Below, piece by piece: positions 35,351 to 45,048 of a DNA stretch of 64,000 nt. Source of the stretch: Occultella gossypii (GTDB lineage Bacteria; Actinomycetota; Actinomycetes; Actinomycetales; Beutenbergiaceae); the NCBI RefSeq assembly GCF_019947135.1, contig NZ_JAGSHT010000028.1, positions 1-64,000 of the forward strand. The letters run 5' to 3'. The notes under the pieces were generated by a model. That model was given only the letters and a program-made list of their open reading frames with translations, was not told the DNA's origin and made no database searches. Position numbers and translations under genes: made by a program. Position 1 is the first letter of the stretch. Every line of letters starts with the position of its first letter.

Positions 35351-36207
35351 GAGACGCCGACCGGCGCTACGAGGGGTGCACGTTGCCGCCGCCGTGGCCG
35401 CTGCCGCTGCCGCGGCGCGGCGCGCAACAGAAGGACTACGGACACGATCAGCCCTCCCACGCTCAGCACCCGAAGTAGCACATTCCAGGGCGACTCGTCC
35501 GGCACTTGCGGCGGGGCGAGAAGCCAGGCGACCACGAGCGTCGCCGCGGTGAGCTGCAGCCAGGACACCGTCTCGCCCGCGAAGGCACGGATGCGAGAGT
35601 CGACCTCGACCGCGCGCGCGGACCGGACCGGCCGCCGTCGGGCAGTCACCGCGTACCTGGTTGCCTCCGCGACGATCGCCAGGGCGGTGCCGAACGCGGC
35701 GAGGTGGAGGCCTCCCGGATACCCGGTCACGCAGAAGGAACCGATCGTCCAGAGCAGGACGGCGCAGGTGAGGATCCGAGCCGCGCGGACCACGCCCGGC
35801 GGCGCCACGGGGGCGCGCGGGGCGAGGGATGCGGCGGCGACCGTGCTCCGGGGCTGCCGGAGCCGGTAGGTCTCCGCGGACAGGGCTCCGATGACGGCAC
35901 CCGTGACCACACTGAAGAACAGGTCCGCGAGAGGGCCGACGTCGCCGGCTCCGATCAGAACGAGCCGCTGCTCGTAGGGCAGGCCGATGCTCACGTGGAG
36001 GATCGCGCCGATGGACGCTCCGACGATGCGATGCCGTCGGTGCCGCTGCAGATAGCGCCGGTACACCTCGGCCTCCGCCGCAGGCACGGCCTGCTTGCCC
36101 GCGAGCCACTCGACGTCCCGTACCGAGACCCGCGCGCGCAGACCCAGCACGAGTGCGACCACGCCCACGGCGAGAACTGCGATCACGAGGTACAACGAGT
36201 TCGCCAC
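35347..36207 (-). CDS. Multi-spanning membrane protein of the second GntR operon
   Basis: 286 residues, GTG start behind AAAGGG. Hydrophobic segments near residues 3-23, 80-100, 110-135, 165-190, 195-215 and 245-275, separated by charged loops, and an Arg-rich end. No family recognised. First cistron of the operon with the downstream GntR gene, and divergent from the single-pass protein gene at 36251. Confidence 0.75.
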   Translation of the reverse strand: MANSLYLVIAVLAVGVVALVLGLRARVSVRDVEWLAGKQAVPAAEAEVYRRYLQRHRRHRIVGASIGAILHVSIGLPYEQRLVLIGAGDVGPLADLFFSVVTGAVIGALSAETYRLRQPRSTVAAASLAPRAPVAPPGVVRAARILTCAVLLWTIGSFCVTGYPGGLHLAAFGTALAIVAEATRYAVTARRRPVRSARAVEVDSRIRAFAGETVSWLQLTAATLVVAWLLAPPQVPDESPWNVLLRVLSVGGLIVSVVLLLRAAPRQRQRPRRRQRAPLVAPVGVS

Positions 36208-36221
36208 GGCGACCCTTTCGT

Positions 36222-36252
36222 TTGGCCTATTGGCATAGTACGATGGGCCAAT
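36222..36252. promoter_or_regulatory. Operator/promoter region shared by two divergent genes
   Basis: Contains TTGGCC-N18-GGCCAA, an inner ATTGGC/GCCAAT pair and the palindrome CTATTGGCATAG. On the plus strand CATAGT or TAGTAC serves as -10 for a leaderless mRNA starting at the ATG 36251; on the minus strand TACTAT is a -10 for the membrane protein/GntR operon. Binding by the YtrA-like GntR protein is inferred. Confidence 0.5.
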
Positions 36253-36871
36253 GACGATCGCAAGCACCGCGACCCCGGACGCCGACGACGAACTCGCCTC
36301 ACTCGTGCCTGCGCGCTCCCGGGCCCGCGCGATCGTGATCACGCTCGTCGTCATCCTCGGCCTGGCCGCGGTGTGGCTCGTTCCGCTGGCCCTCCGCCCG
36401 ACCCTCATCGATGTCTTCAGCCCGCGCGGCACGATGTCCGAGTACGTCGCGACCGACGAGGTGCTGACCGTCATCGACCTGGACCCTCGCGCGTGGCCGG
36501 CCGCGACCCTGACCGCAGTCGATGATGTCGCCGGTGCCCGAGTGGTCGACGTCTGGCTCCTGCCGTCGAGCACGCACGTGATCCTGGATGACGAGCCCAT
36601 CGACGACCCGGTCGTGGTCCTGCAACGGCTGTACCCCGACGACGGGGTGCAGCCGGGTGGGAACCTGCCCCAGTCCTTCACGAGCGGCGACTCCCTGGAA
36701 CTCGCCATCCTGTGGGAGGTCACCGACTGCGCCGCTCTGGAGACTGACGAAGGCCCCGTTGCCACGCTGCGGACCGCCATGGGCACGTTGGTGTCGGATC
36801 CGCTCCAGGGCTCGGCGGCCGGCCCCGCGTGGCCGGCACCTGGCGGCCTCACCGAAGTCTGTCCGTCCTAG
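36251..36871 (+). CDS. Single-pass membrane protein, unrecognised
   Basis: 206 residues: a 25-residue cytoplasmic start, one transmembrane helix (about 27-46) and an extracytoplasmic domain of about 160 residues with a Cys pair (near 158 and 204) that could form a disulfide. No family recognised. No ribosome binding site; -10-like box 9 nt upstream. Divergent from the GntR-controlled membrane protein gene and may share its operator. Confidence 0.65.
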   Translation: MTIASTATPDADDELASLVPARSRARAIVITLVVILGLAAVWLVPLALRPTLIDVFSPRGTMSEYVATDEVLTVIDLDPRAWPAATLTAVDDVAGARVVDVWLLPSSTHVILDDEPIDDPVVVLQRLYPDDGVQPGGNLPQSFTSGDSLELAILWEVTDCAALETDEGPVATLRTAMGTLVSDPLQGSAAGPAWPAPGGLTEVCPS

Positions 36872-36904
36872 CCACCTACCGTGCCCGGCGCACCGGCGGC
36901 TGGC

Positions 36905-37579
36905 CTACTCCCCCGCCGGCACGAACCCCGACGTGAACGCCACGACCACGGCCTGGGTGCGGTCCCGGACCCCGAGCTTGGCGAGCACGTTGCCCACGTG
37001 GGTCTTGACCGTCTCGACGCCGAGATAGAGCTCGCCGGCGATCTCCGCGTTGGACCGCCCGGCGGCCATCAGCCGCAGCACCTCACCCTCACGCTCGGTG
37101 AGGCCCGCTCCGGACAGGCCGTCCGCCGTCGGGCTCTGCCGGCCGCGCGCCAGCCGGCGCAGCGCCCGCGGGAACAGCACCGACTCCCCGCGCGCGACCA
37201 CCCGGATCGCGTCCAGGACCTCCTCCGGCCGGGCCCGCTTCAGCAGGAAGCCGCTCGCCCCGGCGAGGAGCGCGTCGAAGACGTAGTCGTCGTTCTCGAA
37301 CGTGGTCACCACGATCACCCGCGGCCCGCCGCCGGCGCGCTCGCTGCGCTCCACCACTGCCCGGGTCGCGTCGATGCCGTTCACGCGCGGCATCCGCACG
37401 TCCATCAGGACCACGTCCGGGGCATGACGGGCGACGGCGTCCGGTACGTCGGCGCCGTCGCTCACCTCGGCGACGACGCTCAGGTCGTCCTCGCCGTCGA
37501 CGATGATGCGCAGGCCGGTGCGCACGAGGGCCTCGTCGTCGACGATCAGGACGCGGGTCGGTCCAGGTGGTTCAGTCAC
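36905..37579 (-). CDS. NarL/LuxR-type response regulator
   Basis: 224 residues. Receiver domain with DDE at 14-16, phosphoacceptor Asp60 (VVLMDVRMP), Thr near 92 and Lys in GFLLKRA; LuxR-type HTH in the last 65 residues (LTEREGEVLRLMAAGRSNAEIAGELYLG, VETVKTHVGNVLAKLGV). Its start lies 8 bp inside the end of the histidine kinase gene, so the pair is coupled. Confidence 0.95.
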   Translation of the reverse strand: MTEPPGPTRVLIVDDEALVRTGLRIIVDGEDDLSVVAEVSDGADVPDAVARHAPDVVLMDVRMPRVNGIDATRAVVERSERAGGGPRVIVVTTFENDDYVFDALLAGASGFLLKRARPEEVLDAIRVVARGESVLFPRALRRLARGRQSPTADGLSGAGLTEREGEVLRLMAAGRSNAEIAGELYLGVETVKTHVGNVLAKLGVRDRTQAVVVAFTSGFVPAGE

Positions 37580-38849
37580 GGGCGTTCTCCATAGATGGGT
37601 CGGTCAGCGGCAGTTCTGCGATGAGGTACCAGGTTCCGTGCGTCGCCACCCCGTCCCCCGTGCGGGCGGGCCCGGCGCGCAGCGTGCCGCCGACGAGGGT
37701 CAGGCCCTCGCGCAGGCCCGCGAGCCCGCGGCCGCCGGCGCGCTCGCCCGGGCCCGGTCCGGTGCCGGTCACGCGGTTCGTGATCTCGACCCGGACCGCC
37801 TCGCCCGGGCGGGTGACGGCGATCGTCACCGGGTCCGCGCCGTGCCGCAGGGCGTTCGTGAGTCCTTCGCGGATGACGGCGTACGCCTCCCGGCCGACCA
37901 CGAGCGGTATGTCGTCGAGCACCCGGGGCAGCTCCAGGCGAACGTCCCGCCCGGTGAGGCGGGCCCGCTCGACGAGTTCCACGGCCCCGGCCACGGTGGG
38001 CACCGGTGCCCGGTCGCGAACGTCGTCGGCATCCGTGCGGAGCAGGCCGAGCACCCGGTCCAGGTCGGCGACGGCGGCCCGGCCGGTCTCCTCGATCGCG
38101 GTGAGCGCCGTGCGGGCGATGTCAGTACCGCCGATCGGGTCCCGGTCGAGCGCCCGGGCTGCGGCGGCCGCCTGCAAGGTGGTGATGGTCAGGGCGTGCC
38201 CGACCGAGTCGTGCAGGTCGCGGGCGAGCCGGTTGCGTTCGGCCGCGGTCCGCGCCTGGAGCTCGAGGGCCGCGATCCGCTCCGCGGCGGACGGACCCAG
38301 CAGCCGGGGAGCCAGGGCACGCAGCACTGCTCCGCCCAGGTAGTACGCGGCGCCGGCGGCCGCCAGCATGAGCACCCCGATGACGGCGGCGAACGGCCAG
38401 GGCACCCCGGCGAAGATGCCGAGCAGCCGGCTCATCACGAGCCCGTCGGCGGAGGTTCTCAGGATCAGGACGATGCCCACGGGTACGGCGGAGAGCAGCA
38501 CCATGGTGGCGCCGGCCCCCACGAGCAGGTGGGCCGTGTACCAGAGCGCGCCCCGCCAGCGGGCCTCGTTGGAGACCGGGCCGACCGGGAGCGGCACGTC
38601 CACGTCCAGGAACGCGCGCACGGCCTGGATCTCCAGGGTCCGGACGCCGAGCAGCACGGGTGGGCTCAGCGCGATCACGGCCGCCACGGCCACCAGGATC
38701 CAGATGATCACCGGCGGTAGCGTCGGGTCGCTGAGCATCTGCGTGAAACCCGTGACGAGCACCGCGTAGGCGCCGAACATCAGGCCGCCGATCACGCAGA
38801 ACACAGCGCGCCGGGCGGTGGTCTCCGCCAGCAGTCGCACGTGTCCCAT
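37572..38849 (-). CDS. Two-component sensor histidine kinase (HisKA_3 type)
   Basis: 425 residues. Five to six membrane helices up to residue 175, then the HisKA_3 dimerisation domain with phospho-His213 (RNRLARDLHDSVGHALT) and the ATPase domain (REGLTNALRHG N-box; GGRGLAGLREGLTLVGG G-box). The sensor part is only membrane helices and short loops, typical of cell-envelope stress sensors. Cognate regulator follows directly. Confidence 0.94.
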   Translation of the reverse strand: MGHVRLLAETTARRAVFCVIGGLMFGAYAVLVTGFTQMLSDPTLPPVIIWILVAVAAVIALSPPVLLGVRTLEIQAVRAFLDVDVPLPVGPVSNEARWRGALWYTAHLLVGAGATMVLLSAVPVGIVLILRTSADGLVMSRLLGIFAGVPWPFAAVIGVLMLAAAGAAYYLGGAVLRALAPRLLGPSAAERIAALELQARTAAERNRLARDLHDSVGHALTITTLQAAAAARALDRDPIGGTDIARTALTAIEETGRAAVADLDRVLGLLRTDADDVRDRAPVPTVAGAVELVERARLTGRDVRLELPRVLDDIPLVVGREAYAVIREGLTNALRHGADPVTIAVTRPGEAVRVEITNRVTGTGPGPGERAGGRGLAGLREGLTLVGGTLRAGPARTGDGVATHGTWYLIAELPLTDPSMENARD

Positions 38850-38907
38850 GGGCCCGAGTCTGGCAGGGCCACCCCGTGCGGCGCCTCCCCCGCGGGAGTG
38901 GTCCGAG

Positions 38908-39936
38908 TCAGCCGGCCGGGGCCAGCCGGATCAGAACGCCCCGGTGGTCGGTGCCCGAGACCTCCACCACGGCGCCCGCGGTCACCTCGAAGTCGGCCGG
39001 ATCGATCAGGACGTGGTCGATCGTCGTGCCGAGCAGGGCGGGCATCCGCACCGGGTACGTGGCCATGCCACCGATCCCGGCGAGAACCGACGCGTCGACG
39101 CAGGGCGCGAGGGGTCGCATCGAGGCGTGGTCGAGGGTGGCGTTGAAGTCACCCGCGACGATGCCGCCGGGCGTCTGCGCGCACAGTGGCGCGACGGCCG
39201 ACACCTCGTCCCGCCAGTTCTGCAGAGCCTGTGGACGCGCGATCGCCGTGCGGATCCCCGGCGGCGACCGGGGGTGCACGGCCGTGATGGGCGGGCCGTC
39301 CCCGTTCACCGGAACGATCCGCAGCACGCTCCGCTCCGTGGACGCGATCTCCTCGTACTCACCCATCCGCTCACTCACGAGGATGCCTGTGCCGTCCGGC
39401 TGGGACAGGCCGCGGGTGCCCGCGAACACCTCGAACCGTTGCCCCTCGGCGGCGAGCTCCGCCGCGATCTCCTCGAGCACGTCCGCACCGGACTCCGGCA
39501 GCACCAGCACGTCCACGCCCGCCTCGCGGACGAGGGCCACGAGCTCCGCGGTGTCCGAGGCCCCACCACGCACGTTCAGGTTCAGGATCGTGATCTCGTC
39601 CGCGGCCTCCGTCGCGGCCACCGGCACCTCCCCGGCGCTCAGCCCGCGCGAGGCCAGCACGGCGCCGTGCCCCACCGCGGCCAGCGCGAAAATGACGACG
39701 GCGCTGATCAGCCTCGGCGCGCCCCCGCGCCAGCGGTGGACACCGGCCGCGAGCAGCCCGGTGAGGATCGCGGCGACCACGAACCCCAGGACCAGCCACG
39801 GCCGCAGGGCGATGAACTGTGTCGCCCCGTTCACCGTGGACAGGTTCACCCCCGCCCCGCCGATCCGCGCCGGGTCCAGGGTGGCCGCGACAGCGAGCGT
39901 GAGGAGGGCGACGGCGATCCACCCGAGAATGCGCAT
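38908..39936 (-). CDS. Endonuclease/exonuclease/phosphatase (EEP) family membrane protein
   Basis: 342 residues from the ATG at 39936. Three hydrophobic segments in the first 100 residues, then an EEP domain: TILNLNVRGGASDT, LPESG, TAVHPRSPPG, GDFNATLDHASMRPL, TIDHVLIDP and GTDHRGVLIRL, which provide the metal-binding Asn, Glu, Asp and His positions. Extracytoplasmic phosphodiesterase or nuclease; substrate unknown. Confidence 0.87.
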   Translation of the reverse strand: MRILGWIAVALLTLAVAATLDPARIGGAGVNLSTVNGATQFIALRPWLVLGFVVAAILTGLLAAGVHRWRGGAPRLISAVVIFALAAVGHGAVLASRGLSAGEVPVAATEAADEITILNLNVRGGASDTAELVALVREAGVDVLVLPESGADVLEEIAAELAAEGQRFEVFAGTRGLSQPDGTGILVSERMGEYEEIASTERSVLRIVPVNGDGPPITAVHPRSPPGIRTAIARPQALQNWRDEVSAVAPLCAQTPGGIVAGDFNATLDHASMRPLAPCVDASVLAGIGGMATYPVRMPALLGTTIDHVLIDPADFEVTAGAVVEVSGTDHRGVLIRLAPAG

Positions 39937-40072
39937 GGCTCGATGATCGGGCACGGCGAGGCACCCCCGGGCGCGAATGCACGGATCGCCCGCAGACCTT
40001 CACGCGACCCGACCAATCACTGCGCGCCCGCCGAGCCCTCAGCCCCGGAGCGTCAGGGCCGAACCGCCACGC

Positions 40073-41353
40073 CTACGGTCGGGCTGGCTCCACCTGCTCG
40101 TCGAGCTCGGCGAGCACCGGCGCCGGCACGGCGCCCACACCCGCGCTCGCCCAGCCGCGCCGGACCGCGAGCAGCAGTACCCCGGAGATGGTGATGACGC
40201 CGAACATCACCCCGGCCATCGCCGTCGGGCCGCCGCCGAGGAGGCTGCTCACGGGGGAGATCAACGCACCCATCACAAAGCCCATCGCGCCGTTGAGGGC
40301 GGCCGCGGAGCCGGCCCGGTGGCCGTTGTGCTCCAGCACGATCGCGGGCACGGACGGCATCACGAAACCAACGGTGCCCAGCGTCGGGATGAGCAGCGCC
40401 AGGAGCGGGAGCAGACCGGAACCGTGCGCCGAGACGGTCGAGGCCACCAAGAACATCGCGAGCGAGAGCACCCAACCGGAAGCGATCGCCGTCGTCACGA
40501 TCCGTTCCGGTCGGAACCGGGTGACCAGGGCGCCGTTGACCTGCGACCCGATCGTCACGGCGAGCGCGCCGGCGCCGAAGATGTACCCGAACTCGCTGGC
40601 GCTCAGCGCGAAGCCCTCCTGGAACACGAACGTCGAGGACGCCACGTAGGCGAACATCGCACCCATGTAGAACGCGCCCATCAGCACCACACCGATGAAG
40701 GACCAGTCGGTGACGAGGGACCGGTAGGAGGCAAGGGCGGCGCGGGTCCCGCCCGTGCGGCGGGATTCGCGGGGCAGGCTCTCCTTCAGGAAGAAGGCGG
40801 CCAGCATGAACAGCAGGACCCCGAACACCGCGAGCACGCCGAACATCGTGCGCCACGACCCGAACCGCAGGATCTGTGCGCCGATCGTGGGCGCGAGGAT
40901 CGGCGCGACACCCACCACGAGCATCAGTCGGGAGATCACTCGGCTCATCCCGATCCCGGAGTAGGAGTCACGGACCACGGCCATGGCGAGCACCATGCCC
41001 GCCGCGCCGCTGAGCCCCTGCACCACGCGCGCCACGGTGAGCAGTTCGATCGAGTCCACGCCGATGATGGCGACCGACGTCACGACGTACACCGCCAGTG
41101 CGATCAGCAGCGGCCGCCGTCGCCCATAGGCGTCCGAGAGCGAGCCGAGCAGCAACTGACCGACCGCGAGCCCGGCCAGAGTGGCGGTCATGGTCAGCTG
41201 CACCCGCGCGTCGGTGGTGCCCAGGTCGGTCACGATCTGGGGGAAGGCGGCGAGGTAGAGGTCGATCGTGAGCGGGCCGACGGCCGTCAACGCAGCCAGC
41301 AGCAGCACGAAGGAAGCACTGATCCGCTCGCGGGTCGGCGCGGGGAGGGTCAT
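40073..41353 (-). CDS. Bcr/CflA-type multidrug efflux MFS transporter
   Basis: 426 residues with 12 transmembrane helices. Signature pieces: AALTAVGPLTIDLYLAAFPQI, GQLLLGSLSDAYGRRRPL (MFS motif A), RVVQGLSGAAGMVLAMAVVRD and APILAPTIGAQIL. The ATG at 41353 gives the usual N-terminus but lacks a ribosome binding site; a TTG at 41401 is the alternative. The palindrome CGTTGCGCAACG lies directly before the ATG. Confidence 0.9.
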   Translation of the reverse strand: MTLPAPTRERISASFVLLLAALTAVGPLTIDLYLAAFPQIVTDLGTTDARVQLTMTATLAGLAVGQLLLGSLSDAYGRRRPLLIALAVYVVTSVAIIGVDSIELLTVARVVQGLSGAAGMVLAMAVVRDSYSGIGMSRVISRLMLVVGVAPILAPTIGAQILRFGSWRTMFGVLAVFGVLLFMLAAFFLKESLPRESRRTGGTRAALASYRSLVTDWSFIGVVLMGAFYMGAMFAYVASSTFVFQEGFALSASEFGYIFGAGALAVTIGSQVNGALVTRFRPERIVTTAIASGWVLSLAMFLVASTVSAHGSGLLPLLALLIPTLGTVGFVMPSVPAIVLEHNGHRAGSAAALNGAMGFVMGALISPVSSLLGGGPTAMAGVMFGVITISGVLLLAVRRGWASAGVGAVPAPVLAELDEQVEPARP

Positions 41354-41354
41354 G

Positions 41355-41366
41355 CGTTGCGCAACG
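41355..41366. promoter_or_regulatory. 12-bp palindrome before the efflux gene
   Basis: CGTTGCGCAACG, perfect symmetry, ends 1 nt before the ATG of the Bcr/CflA gene. Its half-site resembles that of the LacI-type palindromes at 49816-49857 (GCAACGTTGC). Could be an operator; nothing else supports it. Confidence 0.3.
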
Positions 41367-41425
41367 GGCCCGTGCGTGGTGTTTGTTCCCGCTCCGGGCA
41401 ACGTCCCACGATCCGGACGCGCCGA

Positions 41426-42415
41426 TCAGGCGGTGGACTGCCGCTCGATCACGCGTGGCAGCGGCGCTGTGATGGTGCGCGATTCCACGGTCTCGCCGGT
41501 CAGCGCGGCATGCATCAGCTCGACCCCCACCCGGCCGAGCTCGTAGAGCGGCATCTCCAGCGTGGTCAGGCTCGGTCGCAGGTCCGCGGCGATCGAGATC
41601 TCGTGGTAGCCGATCACGGCCAGGTCGTCCGGTACCTTCAGCCCGGCGTCGCTCGCCGCGGCGAGGACCCCGACGGCGGTGGTCGCGTTGTTCACGAGCA
41701 CGGCCGTCGGGCGCGGGTCGAGCGTGAGCAACGTCGGGAACGTCTCGTACCCGTCGTGCGTGCCCTGCTCGCCGTGGATGACGTAGGCGTCGGGTGACGG
41801 CAGACCCGCCTCACGCAGCGCCCTGCGGTATCCGTCGACCCGCTCGTACTGGTAGACCGTCTGGCCGAGATAGGCGATCCGCTCGTGGCCCTTGTCGATG
41901 AGGTGCTGGGTCGCCACATGCGCGCCGAGCTCATCCTGGACCGCGACCCAGTGGTCCCGTTCCGAGATCCCGTCCAGGATGACGATCGGTGCACCGCCCG
42001 CCCGGATCTCCGCGAGCAGCCCGGGGCTCATCGTGCTCGCCGGCCGGATCAGGGTGCCATCCACCTGCCCTCCGCCGACGAGCCGTTGCAGCATCAGCGA
42101 ACCGGAGGTGACCCGGACCCCGTCGCCGAGCAGCACGCTGTACCCGTGCGCGTCCGCAGCGTCGTAGATGCCGTCGACAAGCCGGTGGTAGACGGGATTC
42201 TCCAGTTTCGGCAGGACCATCGCGAGCACGCCCGTGCGCTGCAGGCGCAGCGCACGGGCGGCGTGATTGGGCACGTACCCGGCCTCGTCGACCGCCCGCT
42301 GCACCCGCTCGCGGGTGGAATCGGAGACCCGCACGTGCTTGCTGCCGTGCAGGACTGCGGACACCACGGACGGGGACACGCCCACGGCCGCCGCGATCGA
42401 CTTCACCGTTGCCAT
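41426..42415 (-). CDS. LacI-family transcriptional regulator (operon 1)
   Basis: 329 residues. N-terminal LacI HTH (TVKSIAAAVGVSPSVVSAVLHG) and hinge (YVPNHAARALRLQRTG), then the periplasmic-binding-protein-like effector domain (VLAMVLPKLENPVYHRLVDGI, VIGYHEISIAADLRPSLTT). Last gene of a leftward operon encoding a sugar ABC transporter; it probably represses the operon through the two palindromes at 49816-49857 and responds to an oligosaccharide. Confidence 0.93.
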   Translation of the reverse strand: MATVKSIAAAVGVSPSVVSAVLHGSKHVRVSDSTRERVQRAVDEAGYVPNHAARALRLQRTGVLAMVLPKLENPVYHRLVDGIYDAADAHGYSVLLGDGVRVTSGSLMLQRLVGGGQVDGTLIRPASTMSPGLLAEIRAGGAPIVILDGISERDHWVAVQDELGAHVATQHLIDKGHERIAYLGQTVYQYERVDGYRRALREAGLPSPDAYVIHGEQGTHDGYETFPTLLTLDPRPTAVLVNNATTAVGVLAAASDAGLKVPDDLAVIGYHEISIAADLRPSLTTLEMPLYELGRVGVELMHAALTGETVESRTITAPLPRVIERQSTA

Positions 42416-42436
42416 CTTCGGATCCTAGGCTGCCGC

Positions 42437-44068
42437 TCAGGCCTGCGCGGCGAACGCCGCCTCGTACTCGTCCTTGAGGCTGTTGCCCACCTCGAGCATG
42501 TAATCCTCCACGGCGGTGGACCAGGAGCTGACCGGCTGCCGGCCGGCCAGGATCTCGTTGCGGGCGTCGCCGAGGGCGGTGGCGGCGGTGGCTCCGGCGG
42601 TGACCGCGGTCTCCGAGTAGAGCCCCGTGGTCGGGTCCGGGACGATCAGCGGCGAGGCCTTCGCCATGAACTCGAACTGCTGGTCGACGGCGTCCGGGTT
42701 GCCCGGTTCGTAGAGCACCGACGGCGGCTCGGAGAGGTAGCGAAGCGGGAGCGTGGTCTCGGCGGCGCCGAGGCTGGTCAGGACCGGGTCCGATCCCTCG
42801 AGCGTGTAGTTGACACCCTCCACCCCGAACTTGCGGGCGAGGAACTCGGTGCTGCCGAACGGGGACGCGAGCCAGTTCAGGATCCGCAGGAGCTCTGCGA
42901 TCCGCTCCGGGTCGTCGGTCGGCTTGAACGCCATGAAGCCGGCAGAGAAGCCACTGCCGCCACGGACGCTGTCGCCCCCGTCCCGGCCCGGGGCGACCTG
43001 GCCGGTCATCTGGAACCCCTCGATGCCGGCACCGGCCACGAAGAACTTCGACCAGCCGGCATACCCGCCGTACGCGAAGCAGGTGGTGCCGTTGTTGACC
43101 CACTCGTTGCGTTCGGTGTTCTGCACGGCGGCCGAGTCGGGGTGGAACAGGCCGGCCTCGATCATGGCGACCGTGTCCGCGAGGGCCTGCTCGTAGGCCG
43201 GCGAGGCCTGGGCGTAGGAGAACTCGCCGTTCTCCTCGACCCACTGGTTCCCGACGCCGTTCATCTGGGCCACGTGGCTGAGGAGGCCGCCGGGGTCGCC
43301 GAAGGCCCACTGGCTCTTGCTCGCGTCCGTGAGCGTGGTTGCCATCTCCACGAATTCCTCGTAGTTGGCGGGCTCGGTGTTCGCGCCACGCTCGATGAGC
43401 AGGTCGTTGCGGGTGTAGAGCACGCCTCCGATCGGTGAGCGCGGGATCGGCACGCCCCAGATGGCGTTGTCGAAGATCGCGGTCCGCCAGGTGCCCTCCG
43501 GGATGGCCGCGAGCGCCGGGTAGTCCAGCACCGCGTCACCGGAGAGGTGCTCGGTGAGGTCCGCGAACGTGGCCGCGAGCATCGCCGGCATCTGCTGCTG
43601 CACCGTGCGGATGTTGATCATGTCCGGCAGGTCACCGCCGGCGATGGTGGTGGCGAACTTCGCGTCGTAGTCGGCGGAAGGGCTGTAGGTGATGCCGAGG
43701 TCCACACCGAGCAGGGAGTTGATGTTCTGCCAGTGCTGGTTGTTGGACAGTTCCGGCGCGATCGGGTCGTAGGTGTAGGTCATCGCCGTGATCGACGAGC
43801 CGGCGCCGGGTGTCTCGGTGGTGGCCGCGGTCGGGCTGGCCGGGTACGTGTAGTAACCGGGCAGTGAGAACTCCGCGTCCGAGGGCAGATCGGGTGCGGC
43901 CACCTCGAACGCCTGGTAGGTGGGGAGCACGGTCGAGGCGTCGGGGGTGGCCCCGCCGCTCGTGCCGCCGCCCTGGGGTGGTGCCGAGCCGTCGGGGCCG
44001 CAGGCGCTCAGTGCGCCGACGCCGGCGAGGGCGGTAAGGCCGAGGAAACTCCGTCGATCGATCTTCAT
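42437..44068 (-). CDS. ABC transporter substrate-binding lipoprotein (operon 1)
   Basis: 543 residues. N-terminus DRRSFLG, a Tat-like motif, followed by a lipobox LSAC at Cys23, so a lipid-anchored binding protein. Length and sequence style (long, LplA/YtcQ-like, with a YDAKFATTIAGGDLPDMINI segment) match oligosaccharide-binding proteins of the CUT1 class. Start at 44068 with GAGAGGTGA upstream; frames that run further upstream overlap the permease gene. Partner of the two permeases that precede it. Confidence 0.92.
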   Translation of the reverse strand: MKIDRRSFLGLTALAGVGALSACGPDGSAPPQGGGTSGGATPDASTVLPTYQAFEVAAPDLPSDAEFSLPGYYTYPASPTAATTETPGAGSSITAMTYTYDPIAPELSNNQHWQNINSLLGVDLGITYSPSADYDAKFATTIAGGDLPDMINIRTVQQQMPAMLAATFADLTEHLSGDAVLDYPALAAIPEGTWRTAIFDNAIWGVPIPRSPIGGVLYTRNDLLIERGANTEPANYEEFVEMATTLTDASKSQWAFGDPGGLLSHVAQMNGVGNQWVEENGEFSYAQASPAYEQALADTVAMIEAGLFHPDSAAVQNTERNEWVNNGTTCFAYGGYAGWSKFFVAGAGIEGFQMTGQVAPGRDGGDSVRGGSGFSAGFMAFKPTDDPERIAELLRILNWLASPFGSTEFLARKFGVEGVNYTLEGSDPVLTSLGAAETTLPLRYLSEPPSVLYEPGNPDAVDQQFEFMAKASPLIVPDPTTGLYSETAVTAGATAATALGDARNEILAGRQPVSSWSTAVEDYMLEVGNSLKDEYEAAFAAQA

Positions 44069-44142
44069 TGTCGTTTCACCTCTCTGTGACAACGGTGATG
44101 CATGGGTTGGGGGTTGGTTGAGCTGGGGGTGGGTGGAACTGG

Positions 44143-45048
44143 TCAGCCCTTCACGCCGCCGATGAGCAGGCCCTTGGTGAAGTGCTTCTGGATGAACGGG
44201 TAGACGATCAGCATCGGCAGCACCGAGATGAGCAGGATCGCCATCTGGATCGCGACCTGTGGGGGCAGGGACGATCCCTCCATGGCGAGGTCGTCCACCC
44301 CCATCGGGGTCTCGTTGACGACGTAGGTGCGCAGCACGAGCTGGAGCGGCCACTTCTCCGGCGAGTTGATGTAGAGCAGCGCGTTGAAGAAGCTGTTCCA
44401 GTAGGCGACCGCGTAGAACAGCGCGATGACGGCGATCACCGCCTTGGACAGCGGCAGCACGATCCGGGTCAGCACCAGGAACTCGCCGGCGCCGTCGATC
44501 TTCGCGCTCTCCATGAGCTCCGCGGGCAGGTCGAGGAAGAACTCCCGCATCACGATCACGTTGAACGCATTGATCAGCACCGGAAGGATCAGCGCCCAGT
44601 AGCTGTCGATCAGCCCGAGCTGCTTGACCACCAAGTACATCGGGATCATCCCGGGGCTGAACAGCAGCGTGAACAGCACGGCGAGCAGCATCGGCTTCTG
44701 GGCGTACATCGAGGTGCGGCTGAGCGCGTACGCCAGCCCGATCGTGCACAGCACGGACAGCGCGGTGCCCACCCCGGCGATCCCGAGACTGACGATCACC
44801 GAGCGGGTCACGACACCCCCGGAGAGCACGGCCCGGTAGGCGTCGAAGGTCGGGTCGGTCACCCAGAACACGAAGCCGCCGGCCCGGGAGATCTCCTCCT
44901 GGCTGGCCAGGGACGTCGAGATGACCGCGATGAACGGCAGGATCACCGCCAGGCAGGCCGCGCCGAGGACCACCGCCCGCCCGCCGCGTGCGATCAGGCT
45001 GGGCCGGCCGAAGACCAGGTTCGAGCGGGTCACGGTGATGTCGCTCAT
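44143..45048 (-). CDS. Sugar ABC transporter permease, YtcP-like (operon 1)
   Basis: 301 residues, six transmembrane helices, CUT1 permease with the EAA-like loop ELMESAKIDGAGEFLVLTRIVLPLSKAVIAV. The end YPFIQKHFTKGLLIGGVKG is typical of YtcP partners. ATG overlaps the stop of the other permease (ATGA). Confidence 0.93.
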   Translation of the reverse strand: MSDITVTRSNLVFGRPSLIARGGRAVVLGAACLAVILPFIAVISTSLASQEEISRAGGFVFWVTDPTFDAYRAVLSGGVVTRSVIVSLGIAGVGTALSVLCTIGLAYALSRTSMYAQKPMLLAVLFTLLFSPGMIPMYLVVKQLGLIDSYWALILPVLINAFNVIVMREFFLDLPAELMESAKIDGAGEFLVLTRIVLPLSKAVIAVIALFYAVAYWNSFFNALLYINSPEKWPLQLVLRTYVVNETPMGVDDLAMEGSSLPPQVAIQMAILLISVLPMLIVYPFIQKHFTKGLLIGGVKG

